From NCBI GenBank assembly GCA_035578155.1, contig JAPWDM010000015.1, forward strand, positions 7,624,709-7,688,708: DNA of 64,000 bases, in the 5' to 3' direction. Shown here piece by piece: positions 11,137 to 22,723 of the stretch. The notes beneath the pieces were generated by a model, which saw only the letters and a list, made by a program, of their open reading frames with translations, did no database searches and had not been told where the DNA came from. Made by a program: the position numbers and the translations under genes. The stretch is from Brachynemurus nebulosus. Lineage: Eukaryota > Arthropoda > Insecta > Neuroptera > Myrmeleontidae. Numbering within the stretch: position 1 is the first letter of the stretch; every line of letters begins with the position of its first letter.

Positions 11137-12270
11137 ATGTTTAACTGTATACGTTGTGACAAGACATTTTCGCGGAGAAGTTCTCTTTTACGTCATATGA
11201 AAAGAAGAGTGCATACTCAGGAACATGAAACAAACAATAATGACCAGATCGCAAATAATCAGTTTGAATATACCACGGTAAATAATGGGACACAAGTGAA
11301 CAGCGCGGAGAACAGGAGACAAAGTGAATCGTCAAAATCTAATGATGAAAATGATGATAATGAAACCGAATATAGTTTTGAAGCAAGAAATGAAGAAAAG
11401 GAAGATAAAGCACCAGTATTTCAAAATCAACACGAAAATGATACAGATCTATCTAAAAGAAACTTGAATACTTTTGATGAAAGTATGATGGCTGCAGCAG
11501 AAGCAATCAGAAGTAAATTCCACGCTTTAAAAAACTCGCATAATATTCTACAATCGGTAAATGTCGAAGATAATCGATCTGATGAACAAAAGCATTTACC
11601 ATCGCCTGATAACTACAAAGAAACAAGTTTTACTCCAAAGATAGCTGGTCTCTTACAAACTGCTCTAGACATATTAATGGTCAAAGAGCTTCAGAACGCA
11701 TGCGCAAAGGATGAAGAACAAGAAGATAAAAATTCGGAAGAAAAGGACCAACCTTCAACATCTAATTCAATAAATGGAGAAGCTAAACGTTTCAAATATG
11801 ATGATGAAAATACTAACCTTCATAATGGCCATTCGAAACCTGTTGATGGAGAAGAATATTTTGATGACCCGAACCATTTAGTTGATGAACTAAGAAGTTT
11901 AGCGACTCAGACGCAAATTGGAGAAGAAATGGTTAATACTGTGTGCAATTTAATGGAAAGGAGTCATATTATAAATCCCAGCTTCGCGGATTATATCGAA
12001 AACGAGAAAAAACGAAGCCATTTTAATAATTTAAAGGAAAGTGACATTGGAAAGCGGATTATCTCAATAACCAGGGAATTGGAAAAGCATGATATTATTG
12101 AACCAGTGTTAAAATATGTATTCAATGATGATGAAAAAACATCTACTAGCGATAGCGAAGATACTGCGAGCGAAGGAGAAGCTGATGATGACGAGAATAC
12201 AGTCGCCAACGATGGTGATGAAAAAATTTCGGGTGAAGGGTTATACTTAAGGCCCTATAGGAGATATTAA
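11137..12270 (+). CDS. 377-aa C2H2 zinc-finger protein of the palindromic element, right copy
   Basis: Identical in protein sequence to the copy at 8923-10056 (same single N-terminal C2H2 finger, acidic linker, helical middle and acidic tail). The two copies point away from each other across the minisatellite, each with its own promoter about 40 nt upstream. Exact identity implies either very recent origin or ongoing conversion between arms. Confidence 0.75.
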   Translation: MFNCIRCDKTFSRRSSLLRHMKRRVHTQEHETNNNDQIANNQFEYTTVNNGTQVNSAENRRQSESSKSNDENDDNETEYSFEARNEEKEDKAPVFQNQHENDTDLSKRNLNTFDESMMAAAEAIRSKFHALKNSHNILQSVNVEDNRSDEQKHLPSPDNYKETSFTPKIAGLLQTALDILMVKELQNACAKDEEQEDKNSEEKDQPSTSNSINGEAKRFKYDDENTNLHNGHSKPVDGEEYFDDPNHLVDELRSLATQTQIGEEMVNTVCNLMERSHIINPSFADYIENEKKRSHFNNLKESDIGKRIISITRELEKHDIIEPVLKYVFNDDEKTSTSDSEDTASEGEADDDENTVANDGDEKISGEGLYLRPYRRY

Positions 12271-14985
12271 AATAAGCTATCAGCATTTAATAAGTTGTTA
12301 AAAAAATCTTTGTAACTTTTCCAATAGCTATATGTTAATTATTTTAAAATTATGTGAGTGTTGTTATTTCTTACATACCATAGTCCTTAAGCAAATTTAG
12401 TAATTCGTTAAAAAAAAAAAAAGATCACCGAAATGATTGTTCTTACAACGAACTATGTAATGTGTATTTTCTAAGTTATTAAAATAGGTAATGTTTTTGC
12501 TTGCTCCTGAATATAGGCAATTAAATCGCATTGTCCTATTAACATTCTGGTGCGATAGAACATATGTGTAAACTATGTAATTCTTGCTAATAAGTATTTA
12601 CCCATGTTATTAATGATTTGCTAATTTGAAGTATCGTTTGCACAGTAATGATCTAAAACTGCTGTGCAGGAAAGGGTTAATTAATTGAATGCAGCTTAAC
12701 TCCGGAAAAAAAATAAAATTTCGTAATCCAAAATTAAAGTTTTCATCCGCTCTTTAAAAATTATGAGAGTTATTTACTGTCCACCCTATATATACGCATT
12801 TATTCTTATGATATAAAACTACATTTTCAATTCGTTTGCTTAGAAATATTTGTCTGTGACTGATAATTTTTAGGTGTTTTTACAAAATTAAACTGCAAAA
12901 AATAGTTTAAATGTATTTCACTGTCTATAAAATCATAAATTTTTTTTTCTCTATCATCAATAAATTAACAAACAAAAAATACTTATTCAATACCTACCTA
13001 GCTTGCTATAACTATTGTTTATGGTAGAAAATATTGGGGGAATATATAAACATAATAAGTTTCAGCGAAGTAAGAACATACAAATTTAACATGGGAAAAA
13101 ATTGTTGAGATCAGAGCATGCTTGTCTTTTATGGGTATCGTTTTATATAGGTATCGATAGTTACTAAAATTTTCTTTAATTGCAAAAAGGTAAATTTGAA
13201 AACAAAACAATAGGTACCTAATTTTCTACTAAGCAGTACTATTTGTTAATAAATATTTCAACATTAGATTAATATTTATTTATAGTTATCTTAATAAATT
13301 TACTGCTATTGTCTTTTATTGACTTCTGAATATTATTTTGACGTGATATTATTTAAAATTTTGCTAAATTTTTTAATAAATAAAACACATTTTTATAAAT
13401 TATAATAATATACAATATATTGGAGTATGATAATATGAGAAAAAAAACGCTTATTTAGCATTGATAAAATAATTTCGTATTTAAGATGAATTGCTCTTAC
13501 TACCGTCTTTCACAAAACTAGGGGTCACTTAATACCTATAGATATATTTAACTAATTTTTTAACAATAGCAAGTAATAAATTTTTGGATAAAAAATAGCT
13601 ATAATTTTTTTAGATAAGTTATAAAATATTAAAAGAAAAATTTTCTTAAAATATATGGAACATTGTGCTATTAATTTAAGACAAAAAAAATATTATGAGG
13701 AGAAATTAATGTTTCAAAACTGTTTTAAATTCTTGATATTACATATTCAGTTTTAAAAATATTAAGAAATATGATTTTTTTACAATATATTGATATTATA
13801 AAATATATGTTTTTAACGGTGTAGAAACCCATACTTTTAACAGAGTACTGTATATATGCGAAATATTATATTACTATATATATTTAAAAAAAATTCGTTT
13901 TTATTTAATTGTTGATGACCAAATATTTTTACATTAAATGAGTAAATTCTTATGTATTTTATAACATGATATCGCGTGATTACAGTTATATAGTAAAGTA
14001 ATCATGAGTATTTATAAGTTATATATTTAAAAGAAAAATACACACTTAGATATTTATAACGTAAGTATGTAACAATTTTAGCTGATTTAGTTGATTAAAG
14101 ATTTAGCTGACGCTTTGTACACAATTCGCGCGAAAACAAACAAAAACTATGGTTTTCAAATAGAACAAAATTTTTGTTTTAAAAGTTTTCAGTTGTTCTA
14201 GTATCTAACAATACTATTACCGGAAATAAATTTTCTAATATTAATAGAATTTTCAATTGCTGAGGAAGAAGATTTTCCTATTTTTCACAAGCAAATTTTT
14301 CAATTGGTATTATACTCGTGTATAAAAATTACAACAAGTCACATGTATGTATGTACACATATGAGATTTACATATGCGATACAGCGGCATGTGAAATTTT
14401 AATTCGTCAGCTGTTTTGCTGTATGCAACTGGAATTTTTGTGCTATTAAAAGGCATAGTTGGTTATAACATTATAAAATATAGAGTTTTGAAATTATTAT
14501 GAAAATTAAATTTTTCGTTTTCAGGGGATATTAAATCTTTTTTTTGTTTTATAATTATTCACCATAAAACCTTACAATACCTACGATGCATATCAAATAT
14601 TACTAATATGTATTATTACATATATTACTAATATGTATTATGTATGATTTATACTTAGTTCAAAATTGTGATTTAGGGACGAGACATGAACTGAAAAATC
14701 GATTTTTAAATTTTTTTATTGAACACCAAATAATGTAATATAATCTGGCATAATCAAAACTAGAATATAAATCAATGTCTAGCGATGGGTATTGAAAAAA
14801 AATCGAATTTTTTTTTTGTTTTTGTTTTTGTTTTTTTTTGTTTTTTTTTTTGGTTTTTTTTGTTTGTTTTTTGGTCTTTTTTTTGTTTTTTTATAATTTT
14901 TATTAAATATATGTAAAAATTGATACAATATTGAAATTTTTAAAATCCATAGTACAATTAAATAATACATTTTGAAGAGAGTAAA
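12271..14985. other. Non-coding interior of the right arm
   Basis: Mirror of 6208-8922, with the same features reversed. No gene supported. Confidence 0.6.
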
Positions 14986-15384
14986 TTACAAAATTCGCCA
15001 TTCAGCATCCTCCACGATTTCAAGAAGATCCAACGTTTTGAATTGCAATTTATGAGTTAGTCCAATGGGTCCATTATTCATAATACCCAGTTTTGGATTG
15101 CTTTGCAACCATGCCAGCATCTGCTCGTTCAAATTGTCAAATCTCGCTGGTAACGAAATGTATCCAATTTCCAATTCCAATATTGTCTTCATTTTCGATG
15201 AATCGAATTTTGACGGCAATTGACTTGCGCCCATTATTTTATATACTTTTCCAATTTGCATATCAGAAAGTTTAATCCATCGTTTAACAGCACCAAGATG
15301 ATTCAATTCCTCCACAAAATTTCCAGCCATTTTTTGAATTAAGTTTCTGTTTCCAGATGAAGCACCAGTAGTAATGGATTCCAT
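14986..15384 (-). CDS. 132-aa protein of the palindromic element, right copy
   Basis: Exact mirror of the gene at 5809-6207, starting at the ATG whose complement ends at 15384. Its promoter (mirror TATA at 15498-15505, initiator 15475-15480, CRE sites at 15523-15530, 15631-15638 and 15757-15764) lies toward the right terminus, so this gene reads inward from the element end, like its twin. Confidence 0.62.
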   Translation of the reverse strand: MESITTGASSGNRNLIQKMAGNFVEELNHLGAVKRWIKLSDMQIGKVYKIMGASQLPSKFDSSKMKTILELEIGYISLPARFDNLNEQMLAWLQSNPKLGIMNNGPIGLTHKLQFKTLDLLEIVEDAEWRIL

Positions 15385-16235
15385 TGTTGGCAATAATTAA
15401 TTGTTAACACAACAATTGAAAATTCACAACAATAAGATTTAATGTTTTTTCACTAAAGTTTCGAACAAAATTGTAACTGAAGAAATTCTGTCGCGCCCTT
15501 TTATAGCAGAAAGATAGCCTGATGACGTCATTTATCACACTTTATGTAGCCATGCAGGTTAAAACCTGTTGCTTCATTTTTTTTGCATATTAGACAGAAA
15601 TCTTCGCTATTAATAACAGTTTACCTTTAGTGACGTCAGCTGACAATTTATACAAGTTTAAACCTGTTTTCAGATAAAAATATACAATCATATGATAAAA
15701 TTCATTTTCGCATATTAGAGAGAAATCTTCGCTGTTTGATATCAGTTTACCTTTAGTGACGTCAGCTGACAGTTTAAGCCTGTTTTCAGATAAAAATATT
15801 ATAAAATTATGAAAGCAAGGCCATCTTTTAATGGCTAGTTTAACTATCAAAAAAAAGGTTTTCGATGCCATCTGTTGACAATTTTTCAAACTTACACACA
15901 GGAATCCAGACTAGCAACGCCATCTAGTAGCGAATTCACAGGGCTCGAAGGTGGCTGCGCCATCTGTTAGGGAATTTTTCAGTTCTTAGGTTAGAAAAAA
16001 ATTTTGTTAGGTTAAGCTAAGTTCGCTTAGGTTTCGTTAGGTTAGGTCAAGTTCCATTGGGTTCTGTTAGGTTAGAAAAAAATTTCACTAGATATCGTTA
16101 GGTTGGAGACCAAGTTTTGCTCCACCCACCGCCGGAGGCTTCTAGAACCGCCTCGGTAGTTTTGCCTCCTGCCGAGGTCACTCAAAAAGTCGGCAGGAGG
16201 GAAGGAGGATCCCGTAGCCCCATATTTCTACTACT

Positions 16236-16241
16236 TTCATC
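16236..16241. repeat. 6-bp target-site duplication TTCATC, right
   Basis: Directly follows the right terminus of the palindromic element and matches 4952-4957. Confidence 0.9.
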
Positions 16242-16952
16242 CCCTAAAATTTAACTCCCAGCCACCCCTATTTGTACAAATTTAAAAACTTTTATATAAT
16301 TCAATATCTCTAAAAAAAAATTTGTGGTAGTCATCCTTTGTATTTTTTCTTTATCTCTAGTCATTTTCAAAATAATGAGTATTTTATTCAATCTTGCCAC
16401 AAAAGTTTTTAATTTTTGTTACAAAATTTTTCCAAGAATCATCCCCATTTATTTTACTTTATAGTTTCATGACACTCGAGTAGGTAGTATGATCTAAGAT
16501 GATTTCCCCTTATAGGCAATTCTTTAACTGAATAATGTATTATGACAATTTTTTATGAAAAAATTTTGAAATTTTTCTATAAAAACTGGCAGAGTTGATT
16601 CTTCATTGATTTTGTTTTACCGTTTGATAGTACTTGATTAGTACTATCCTTAGAAATTTAAACGTCCAAATCGGTTTGTAAGATTCTTCAAAAATGGCGG
16701 TTGAATTTTACATTATAAAATAAATTTACTTCTAAAATAACAGATCAGGTAAACGAATTTAGGTACGTTACTTACTCATTTAAAGTACTATTACTTCACA
16801 TTTAAAGTACTATTACATCAAAATCAAAAAATACTAGTTCTGGATGTTTCCCCTTATCAGACAATTATACAAATATGTACATAAATTATCCATGACATTT
16901 TATAAAATAACAAGACTGCGACTACGTTCACTACTAATAAACATAATATTGT
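16242..16952. other. Non-coding AT-rich flank
   Basis: No gene or repeat boundary recognised. A diverged stretch about 16540-16700 resembles 4500-4680 (words such as AAAATGGCGG and TACTTGATTAGTACTATCC-like text in opposite orientation), suggesting an older repeat on both sides of the palindrome. Confidence 0.35.
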
Positions 16953-16954
16953 TA

Positions 16955-18090
16955 GGGGTACCCATAAGTAATCAATTATTTCATTGATAACCAAATAAAA
17001 GATTTTATTTTTTATTTAATTGAAGACATCAATGAATGAAGGTGTTATGTCACATTTTTATAATTTTACCAGTAGAAGCGTTTGAAAGTTTTTTATTTAC
17101 ATATACTTCCCATGCAATAGCACATGTTTATTATTGAATTTCTGCAAAACTATTGGATGAAATGAAACCAAATTTGAATATATGATACTTCGGCATAGAA
17201 TATTTCGAAATTTGGCAAAAAATGAATTTTTGAAAAAATTTGACATAACACCTTCATCCATTGATGTCTTCAATTATACATTTAGTCAATTATGTAACCT
17301 CTGTCGTTATCGAGGACCTTTTGCCATTTTGTTGACAGAATTTCAATCCTGGTTCATAAAATTCAATTGGTTTTGACGAAAAAAATGATTCTAGGTGAGG
17401 TCGCACATGAACGATGTTTTTAAAATTTTTATTTCTTAGAGAATATTTCATGGATCGGAATAAATGAAAGTCAGATGGCGGTATATCTAGAGAATAAGGA
17501 GGATGTAGTAACACTCCCCAATTCAGCTGCCTTATTTTTGTTGAGTTAATTTTTTCTGCATAAGGCCTGACATTGTCGTGCTGTAGTATGACACTTTTTC
17601 AAAAATGACGAGAGCTGGCCGTTTTATCAACAGTTCGTTATGTAATCTATCTAATTGTTGGCAATACAATTCAGCTATAACTGTTTCCTCCGGCTTTAGC
17701 AGCTTAAATGAACTATTCCTATCTCTATCGAATTATTCGATCACTGTCGGATAATTCAAAATCACCACTGGGAAATTTTCTAAATCAACGCTGACGCTTA
17801 CTGACTTTCAGTACGTTCTCATACACATCACAAATTTCTTTTGTTGCAATCGTTCCATTAAAACCCGATCAAAAATGAAAAAGCATGCAATGACGTAAAT
17901 GTTCTTCTGTTGATTGATTGTCTCCCATTTTGCACTAATGTAAGAAAACTTAAATTTTTATTATGAACACAAAGTCAAGGTCGCGTGCCGCAGTATTATG
18001 CACTAAAAAGCATGTTAACAAGTCAACACTCTGAATTAAACCGAAGCAAAAATTCCTAATTAAAAATAATTGATTACTTATGGGTACCCC
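16955..18090 (-). mobile_element. Mariner-like element, decayed
   Basis: Inverted termini starting GGGGTACCCATAAGTAATCA at 16955 and ending with the complement at 18090, each flanked by the TA duplication (16953-16954 and 18091-18092). Length 1,136 bp, normal for mariner. It contains a broken transposase on the minus strand. Confidence 0.85.
17290..17935 (-). pseudogene. Mariner transposase pseudogene
   Basis: Reading the minus strand from about 17935: a fragment like the mariner N-terminal HTH region (KEICDVYENVLK, then FPSGDFELSDSDR), then the catalytic part. The second Asp motif appears as LQHDNVRPYAEK and the third as HPPYSLDIPPSDFHLFRSMK, followed by the normal C-terminus ending near 17290. 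The first Asp motif and much of the middle are missing, and stops break the N-terminal half. Family-typical length would be about 345 aa. Inactive. Confidence 0.75.
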
Positions 18091-18092
18091 TA

Positions 18093-18683
18093 ATATATTA
18101 TAATAATAAACATAATATTATTATGCAATGTGAAAAACGAATTCTACTTACACATACATATAAAAGTTAAGTAAGTGTGTATTTCATACACAATAAATCA
18201 GGGTTCCGTAGTACCTGCTACTATTTTTGCGGTTGTGCAACCTATGGTATTTTTTACGGTTTATTATGCAAATAAATAAATTACTTGACAATGTTATTTG
18301 CACTAGTGTTACCCGAAAAGCCAATTAAGTAATAATTTGATTCCTTACAAATCACATCGACTATGAATTACATAACTCTGAAATGAGTTATAAAAAAAAA
18401 AAAATTGTTAAAAGAACCTTAGTTTGATTTAAGGGATTTTTCTAATGATATACTGCACAATAAGATACATGGAATTATTTTTGAAATTAGTTACAAAAAA
18501 TTAAAATTTTATCAATTTTTCAACATTTCTCTTAATAATTTGGATTTTAATTTTTTAAAGACGTTATCTAATTTTAAAATATACTTTCATATAAAATGTC
18601 ACTTACTGGGAACCATTTTTATGTCATCGAAGGATGACATATTAACATTGTTGTGTGATCATAGTGGGGGAAACATTATTATA
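18093..18683. other. Non-coding AT-rich DNA
   Basis: No gene or mobile-element structure recognised. Confidence 0.4.
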
Positions 18684-18844
18684 TGTAGAGTACATCCATA
18701 TTGAATAAACGCAAGAGGGCTGTAGAGTTGTACATGCATATTGAATAAACGCAAGAGGGCTGTAGAGTTGTACATGCATATTGAATAAACGCAAGAGGGC
18801 TGTAGAGTTGTACATGCATATTGAATAAACGCAAGAGGGCTGTA
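18684..18844. repeat. 40-bp minisatellite, four copies
   Basis: Four near-identical 40-bp units, each containing CATATTGAATAAACGCAAGA. The first differs in one base of the ACATCCAT/ACATGCAT word and the last is cut after GGGCTGTA. Confidence 0.95.
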
Positions 18845-19590
18845 TTCTCACTGTACTTAAAAAACGAGCCAAAAAATCATAAATATACACTTTCACTGAG
18901 GTGACATTACTTAGTGCGTGTCAAAAACACGCACTTGACGAATTTTTTCGTATTTATAAATAAGGGTTTCGAAATTTTTCTTCGGGGCCCTGAATGACTG
19001 TATTTTTATGGGTATCGTAGGTACATAATTTTAAATTTATTATTTTTATGAGGACTAAAAAAAAATTCTTTGGTTTTTTTCTATTACTATTACATATACA
19101 CATTCATATACATAACAGATAATGACCTAATGAGTAATGACTTACTAACCTATATTTTTATACAGCTGTTTTTCATGTACAATGACCTACAAAAATTTTA
19201 GAAAAATTCTAATTAATTGTTTAGAATGAATTTTTTTTTAAAGAAATTTTTAAACCTGATGTAAGTCAAGGATATTAAATTACTGGAGTCGTTTGCAGAT
19301 GTTTGCCAAATTTATAAGTATGAAATATTACCTGCAATTGTTTTATTACAAAATATGTTCAATTATTTTTGTACGCTACTGTACACTTAATTTCAAAAGA
19401 TTCGGTAAACATATTTTGTTGACGAAAAGTTTAACATTCAAAAAAACAAAAACAAAAAATATGTTAGGTAGTCAGAGCCTGATTAAGGATTTTTTTCTAG
19501 GGGCCATTTTTTAATAAGTTTTTGACGATCAAATATTTTTGAAATGAAACTTGATCGGGACAAATTAACTAGCAAAACTTAATTAGTAAA
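18845..19590. other. Non-coding DNA
   Basis: No supported gene. Contains a short palindrome GTGCGTGT...ACACGCAC at about 18915-18931. Confidence 0.35.
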
Positions 19591-19595
19591 CTGAG

Positions 19596-19773
<178 letters not shown>

Positions 19774-19941
19774 CGTCACGTAATATATGAACACACCAAA
19801 AAAATTAGAAATAAATAGATTTTAAACAAAAGAATACATACCAAGGGTGGCATCGAACCAAGTACAAATTAAGATTTAAACTATTAATAGATTTGAGCGT
19901 TACTTTATGGTATTCCATATTTGTAAACAATAGACAAATAC

Positions 19942-21265
19942 TTTGCAAAATACCACTTTTATTTTTGAAACCGTAACAATATTGTTTCGAACCGTTAGTT
20001 CATTTTCAAACAGAATAAAAATTATATTCGACACATGCCCTTATATACTAATTTTATCTACCTATACTTATGAAAGAGGAGTGATATATGGTGTGGAAGT
20101 GGAAGGGGCGAGGGTAGTGGGAGAATCCGAAAAACAAGAAAAACAAGATTACATTACATGTGACAAATGCAAACAAACACGTGACAAAAGACTGAAATTG
20201 ACAAAAAGACAATATTACAGGAAAATACAATTTCAAAGGTTTAAATAAATTATAATATTGAAAATAAAGTTATATTTATTTATTTATATTGCTTCTAGGA
20301 TTGTTAACTTCTGTCCTTTGTTTGCCTCGTGTAGCACGGTAATTTCTCGTTCTAGTGTGTGTCCGGTATCAATTAAATGCCTCGCAAAAGCAGAGTCCGA
20401 TTTCTTATTCCTATAGAATCTGAAATGCTCTGCTCTCCGAATTTCAAAGTTTCTGCAAGTTTGACCGATGTAAAAACACTATTGCACAAACACTAAACAC
20501 ACAGTTTAATTTGTAGATACCCGATTTTTTAAGTTTATCAATTTTTGTTTTATTGTTATATATTAAGTTTCCTAGATTAAAGCCTAAATGCTATATTTAC
20601 GTTTGATTTTCTAGAATTTTTTTTAATTTTATCTGATACATTATCAAAATATGTGATAGTTTTAAAGTTAGTTTTTGGTTCTGGTTTAACGAAGGGGTAA
20701 ATTTCTTTTAAAATTTGTTTAAATTCTTTCTTAGCTATTAATTTATCGATTAAGTTTAAATTATATCCGTTATTATTCGCTATTATTTTATATTATTTAT
20801 TTCTTTTTGAAAATTTTCTTCCAATAAAGTTATATTAAACGCTCGGTGGACCATGGAATTATAGGCTGCAATTTTATGTTGATACAGGCTTATTAAATCA
20901 TTTGGAATTGTAATGCCAGAGTAAGATGGTTTTCTATATATGTTGAAATCAAGCTTATTGTTAAGTTTGGTTATAGTTAAATCTAAAAAGTTTATGCTAT
21001 TATTTTTTTTTCTACCTCTAAGTCAAATTGAATTTTTGGATTTAACGAATTTATTGACTCTAAAAATTTTTGCTAGTTGGCGGATCGATCCATCGAAGCC
21101 TATAATTATATCGTCCACGTATCTATACCAAAATTTTACATGTTGTTTGGGCATGTATCGAATAAAATTTTTATTCTGTTTGAAAATGAACTAACGGTTC
21201 GAATCAATATTGTCACAGTTTCAAAAATAAAAGTGGTATTTTGCAAAGTAAAGTATTTATTTATT
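19942..21265 (-). mobile_element. Penelope-like retroelement relic with inverted ends
   Basis: A reverse-transcriptase/GIY-YIG fragment on the minus strand is bracketed by a roughly 100-bp inverted repeat: 19942-20040 is the diverged complement of 21148-21265 (shared words include CCGTTAGTTCATTTTCAAAC). Short inverted terminal copies of this sort are typical of Penelope-like elements. Confidence 0.7.
20290..21160 (-). pseudogene. Penelope-like RT + GIY-YIG fragment
   Basis: On the minus strand the frame shows the RT catalytic block KFWYRYVDDIIIGFDGS, the downstream block INFLDLTI...FNIYRKPSYS, HKIAAYNSMVHRAF, and later the GIY-YIG endonuclease signature YIGQTCRNFEIRRAEHF, ending near LEAI-stop. 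Frames are broken by stops and shifts (for example between the RT and SINFLD blocks). It differs in sequence from the Penelope element at 22.3 kb, so it is a separate family. Inactive. Confidence 0.78.
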
Positions 21266-21269
21266 ATTT

Positions 21270-21908
21270 ACAAGATTTAAACTGACATTATGAATACTTT
21301 TTACTAATTCATTACAAAAATACTTGCAATTTTAATAGAAATAATATCTTTAGGTTTTTGTACTCCAGCAACGGACATAAAAATGATCTTTTCTTCGATC
21401 TGTTACATTGAATCCAAGCTTCGATAATAAAGAACCTAATTGTGCGCATGTGTGAGTCGCAGTACCTCGCTACTCGCTAAACACGGAGAACAAGCGATCC
21501 TCATACCTTCATGTACTAGATTAGGGTAACAGAAAGGGTTAATCATCATTAATGTGCATTACCAATTTCTGAATAATAATAAGAAAAAGTAATTTTTACA
21601 TTACACTCTACGAAGAATAAATTTTAGGATGTGGCTATTTATACATACAGTATATATACGCCAGCCTACGGTAACTCGCATGTATTCATATGGCGCTCAC
21701 AAGAACTAGGGTGCTCTGAGGGGAATTGGGCCAGTCATTTGTTGTACCTGGTACGGAGGAGGCAGGGTATAAAGTTAGATGCCTATCTGTAAGAGTTTTA
21801 CCTTAGTGTTACGTGTGTGACTACGTGCTACGTACTGATATTGCGTTACGTAAGCATTTAAAGTGTCTAAATTATAAACTTCCCGGCAGGCCAGGACGTT
21901 TATTTTGC
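21270..21908. other. Non-coding insertion target of the LTR element
   Basis: No gene supported. At 21625-21670 a copy of GTGGCTATTTATACATACAG matches the 33-bp tandem arrays at 35.1 and 45.6 kb. Confidence 0.4.
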
Positions 21909-21912
21909 CCGC
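21909..21912. repeat. 4-bp target duplication CCGC of the LTR element (left)
   Basis: Matches CCGC at 32410-32413 beyond the other LTR. Confidence 0.75.
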
Positions 21913-22430
21913 TGTAAGGTCTCCCCTCTGAGGGTGGTTTCTTTTCCCCAGGAAGGACGTTACTTTGTTGTAGTGTCTCTTAGATTTCTAATCTTACTAG
22001 GCGTAGGTTCTTCCTCTCCTTACTGGATTTAGTTATCGGCAGGAGTCACTGGAAATTCTTATTATAATTTCCACACTTTTGTTGTGAAATTTAACGTTGT
22101 TCACGAAATAAAACAAAATTTACTTTAACGTATTTTATTAATTTAAAGAGATTTGTTTTTACAAAATAAATTTTACAAAATTTTTAGACAAATTTTTGAA
22201 TAAATCGTTATCTTCGTATAATATTTAATAAAAAATCTTTTTAGGGATCGTCCCACGAGATACGAATAAACGTTGTTTAAAAACTAACCGATAACAACTA
22301 ACTAACTCAAACTCAAACTAAACTAAACTAATAATTTACTGTTGAGAGGTTTACTTTGTGAAATTTCATTTTAAATATTAAAAATATTTAAAGTTTCAAT
22401 TACTTTGTCAATTTCACTAGAATTGAGTAG

Positions 22431-22480
22431 AATTTACTAAACGCGTTTTCAATCTCGCGACCATCATCAGAGTAATTGAA
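22431..22480 (-). ncRNA. Hammerhead-ribozyme-like motif, minus-strand copy
   Basis: Reverse complement of the motif at 24465-24514 and identical to it: CTGATGA core, GNRA-capped stem II, GAA, palindromic AACGCGTT in place of stem III, then the stem I strand. Confidence 0.6.
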
Positions 22481-22723
22481 GAAATGTATGTGGGAGTGTA
22501 ATAAATACTCTTAAAAATGAATTTGGGAAAAACCCGTCATTATACTATTTCATATGAAATAGGCTGTACAATAACGTACCTGAAAGACGATGTTGATAAA
22601 CCAGTTTTGAATAATAGAGATAATTATTTTTATCTGTGTAAGGTAAGAATTTTTAACCAATATGTTTAAGAATAAAGGAGGGGTGTCCAAAATGTTAAAG
22701 TTGCTGAAATTATATTTTTTCGT

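Larger units (their letters stand above)
4958..16235. mobile_element. Giant palindromic Polinton-like element (11,278 bp)
   Basis: A complete inserted element made of two inverted arms of 5,201 bp (4958-10158 and 11035-16235) around an 876-bp spacer. Any arm position x pairs with 21193 minus x without indels: both gene pairs mirror exactly and a 13-base homopolymer near 8771 has the same length in its mirror near 12410. Arm similarity stops exactly at the AGTAGTAG termini, and the flanks share only the 6-bp direct repeat TTCATC. The AG start and 6-bp duplication are Polinton/Maverick hallmarks, yet there is no polymerase, integrase, ATPase, protease or capsid gene. Each arm holds a 132-aa gene and a 377-aa C2H2 gene, converging toward a roughly 2.7-kb non-coding stretch. 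I infer a non-autonomous Polinton derivative that arose by fold-back duplication of one genome end. Confidence 0.88.
11035..16235 (-). repeat. Right arm of the giant inverted repeat (5,201 bp)
   Basis: Reverse complement of 4958-10158; no mismatch was found in the stretches compared. It contains the mirror copies of both genes, promoters and terminal hairpins, and ends at 16235, followed by the duplicated TTCATC. Confidence 0.93.

Noticed and set aside
4958..16235. Assembly fold-back artefact as the cause of the palindrome
   Set aside because: An artefact would also mirror the flanking sequence; here similarity stops at the termini and a 6-bp direct repeat follows on both sides. Still worth checking by long reads.
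18684..18844. CRISPR-like array
   Set aside because: Units are directly tandem without spacers, and the genome is eukaryotic.
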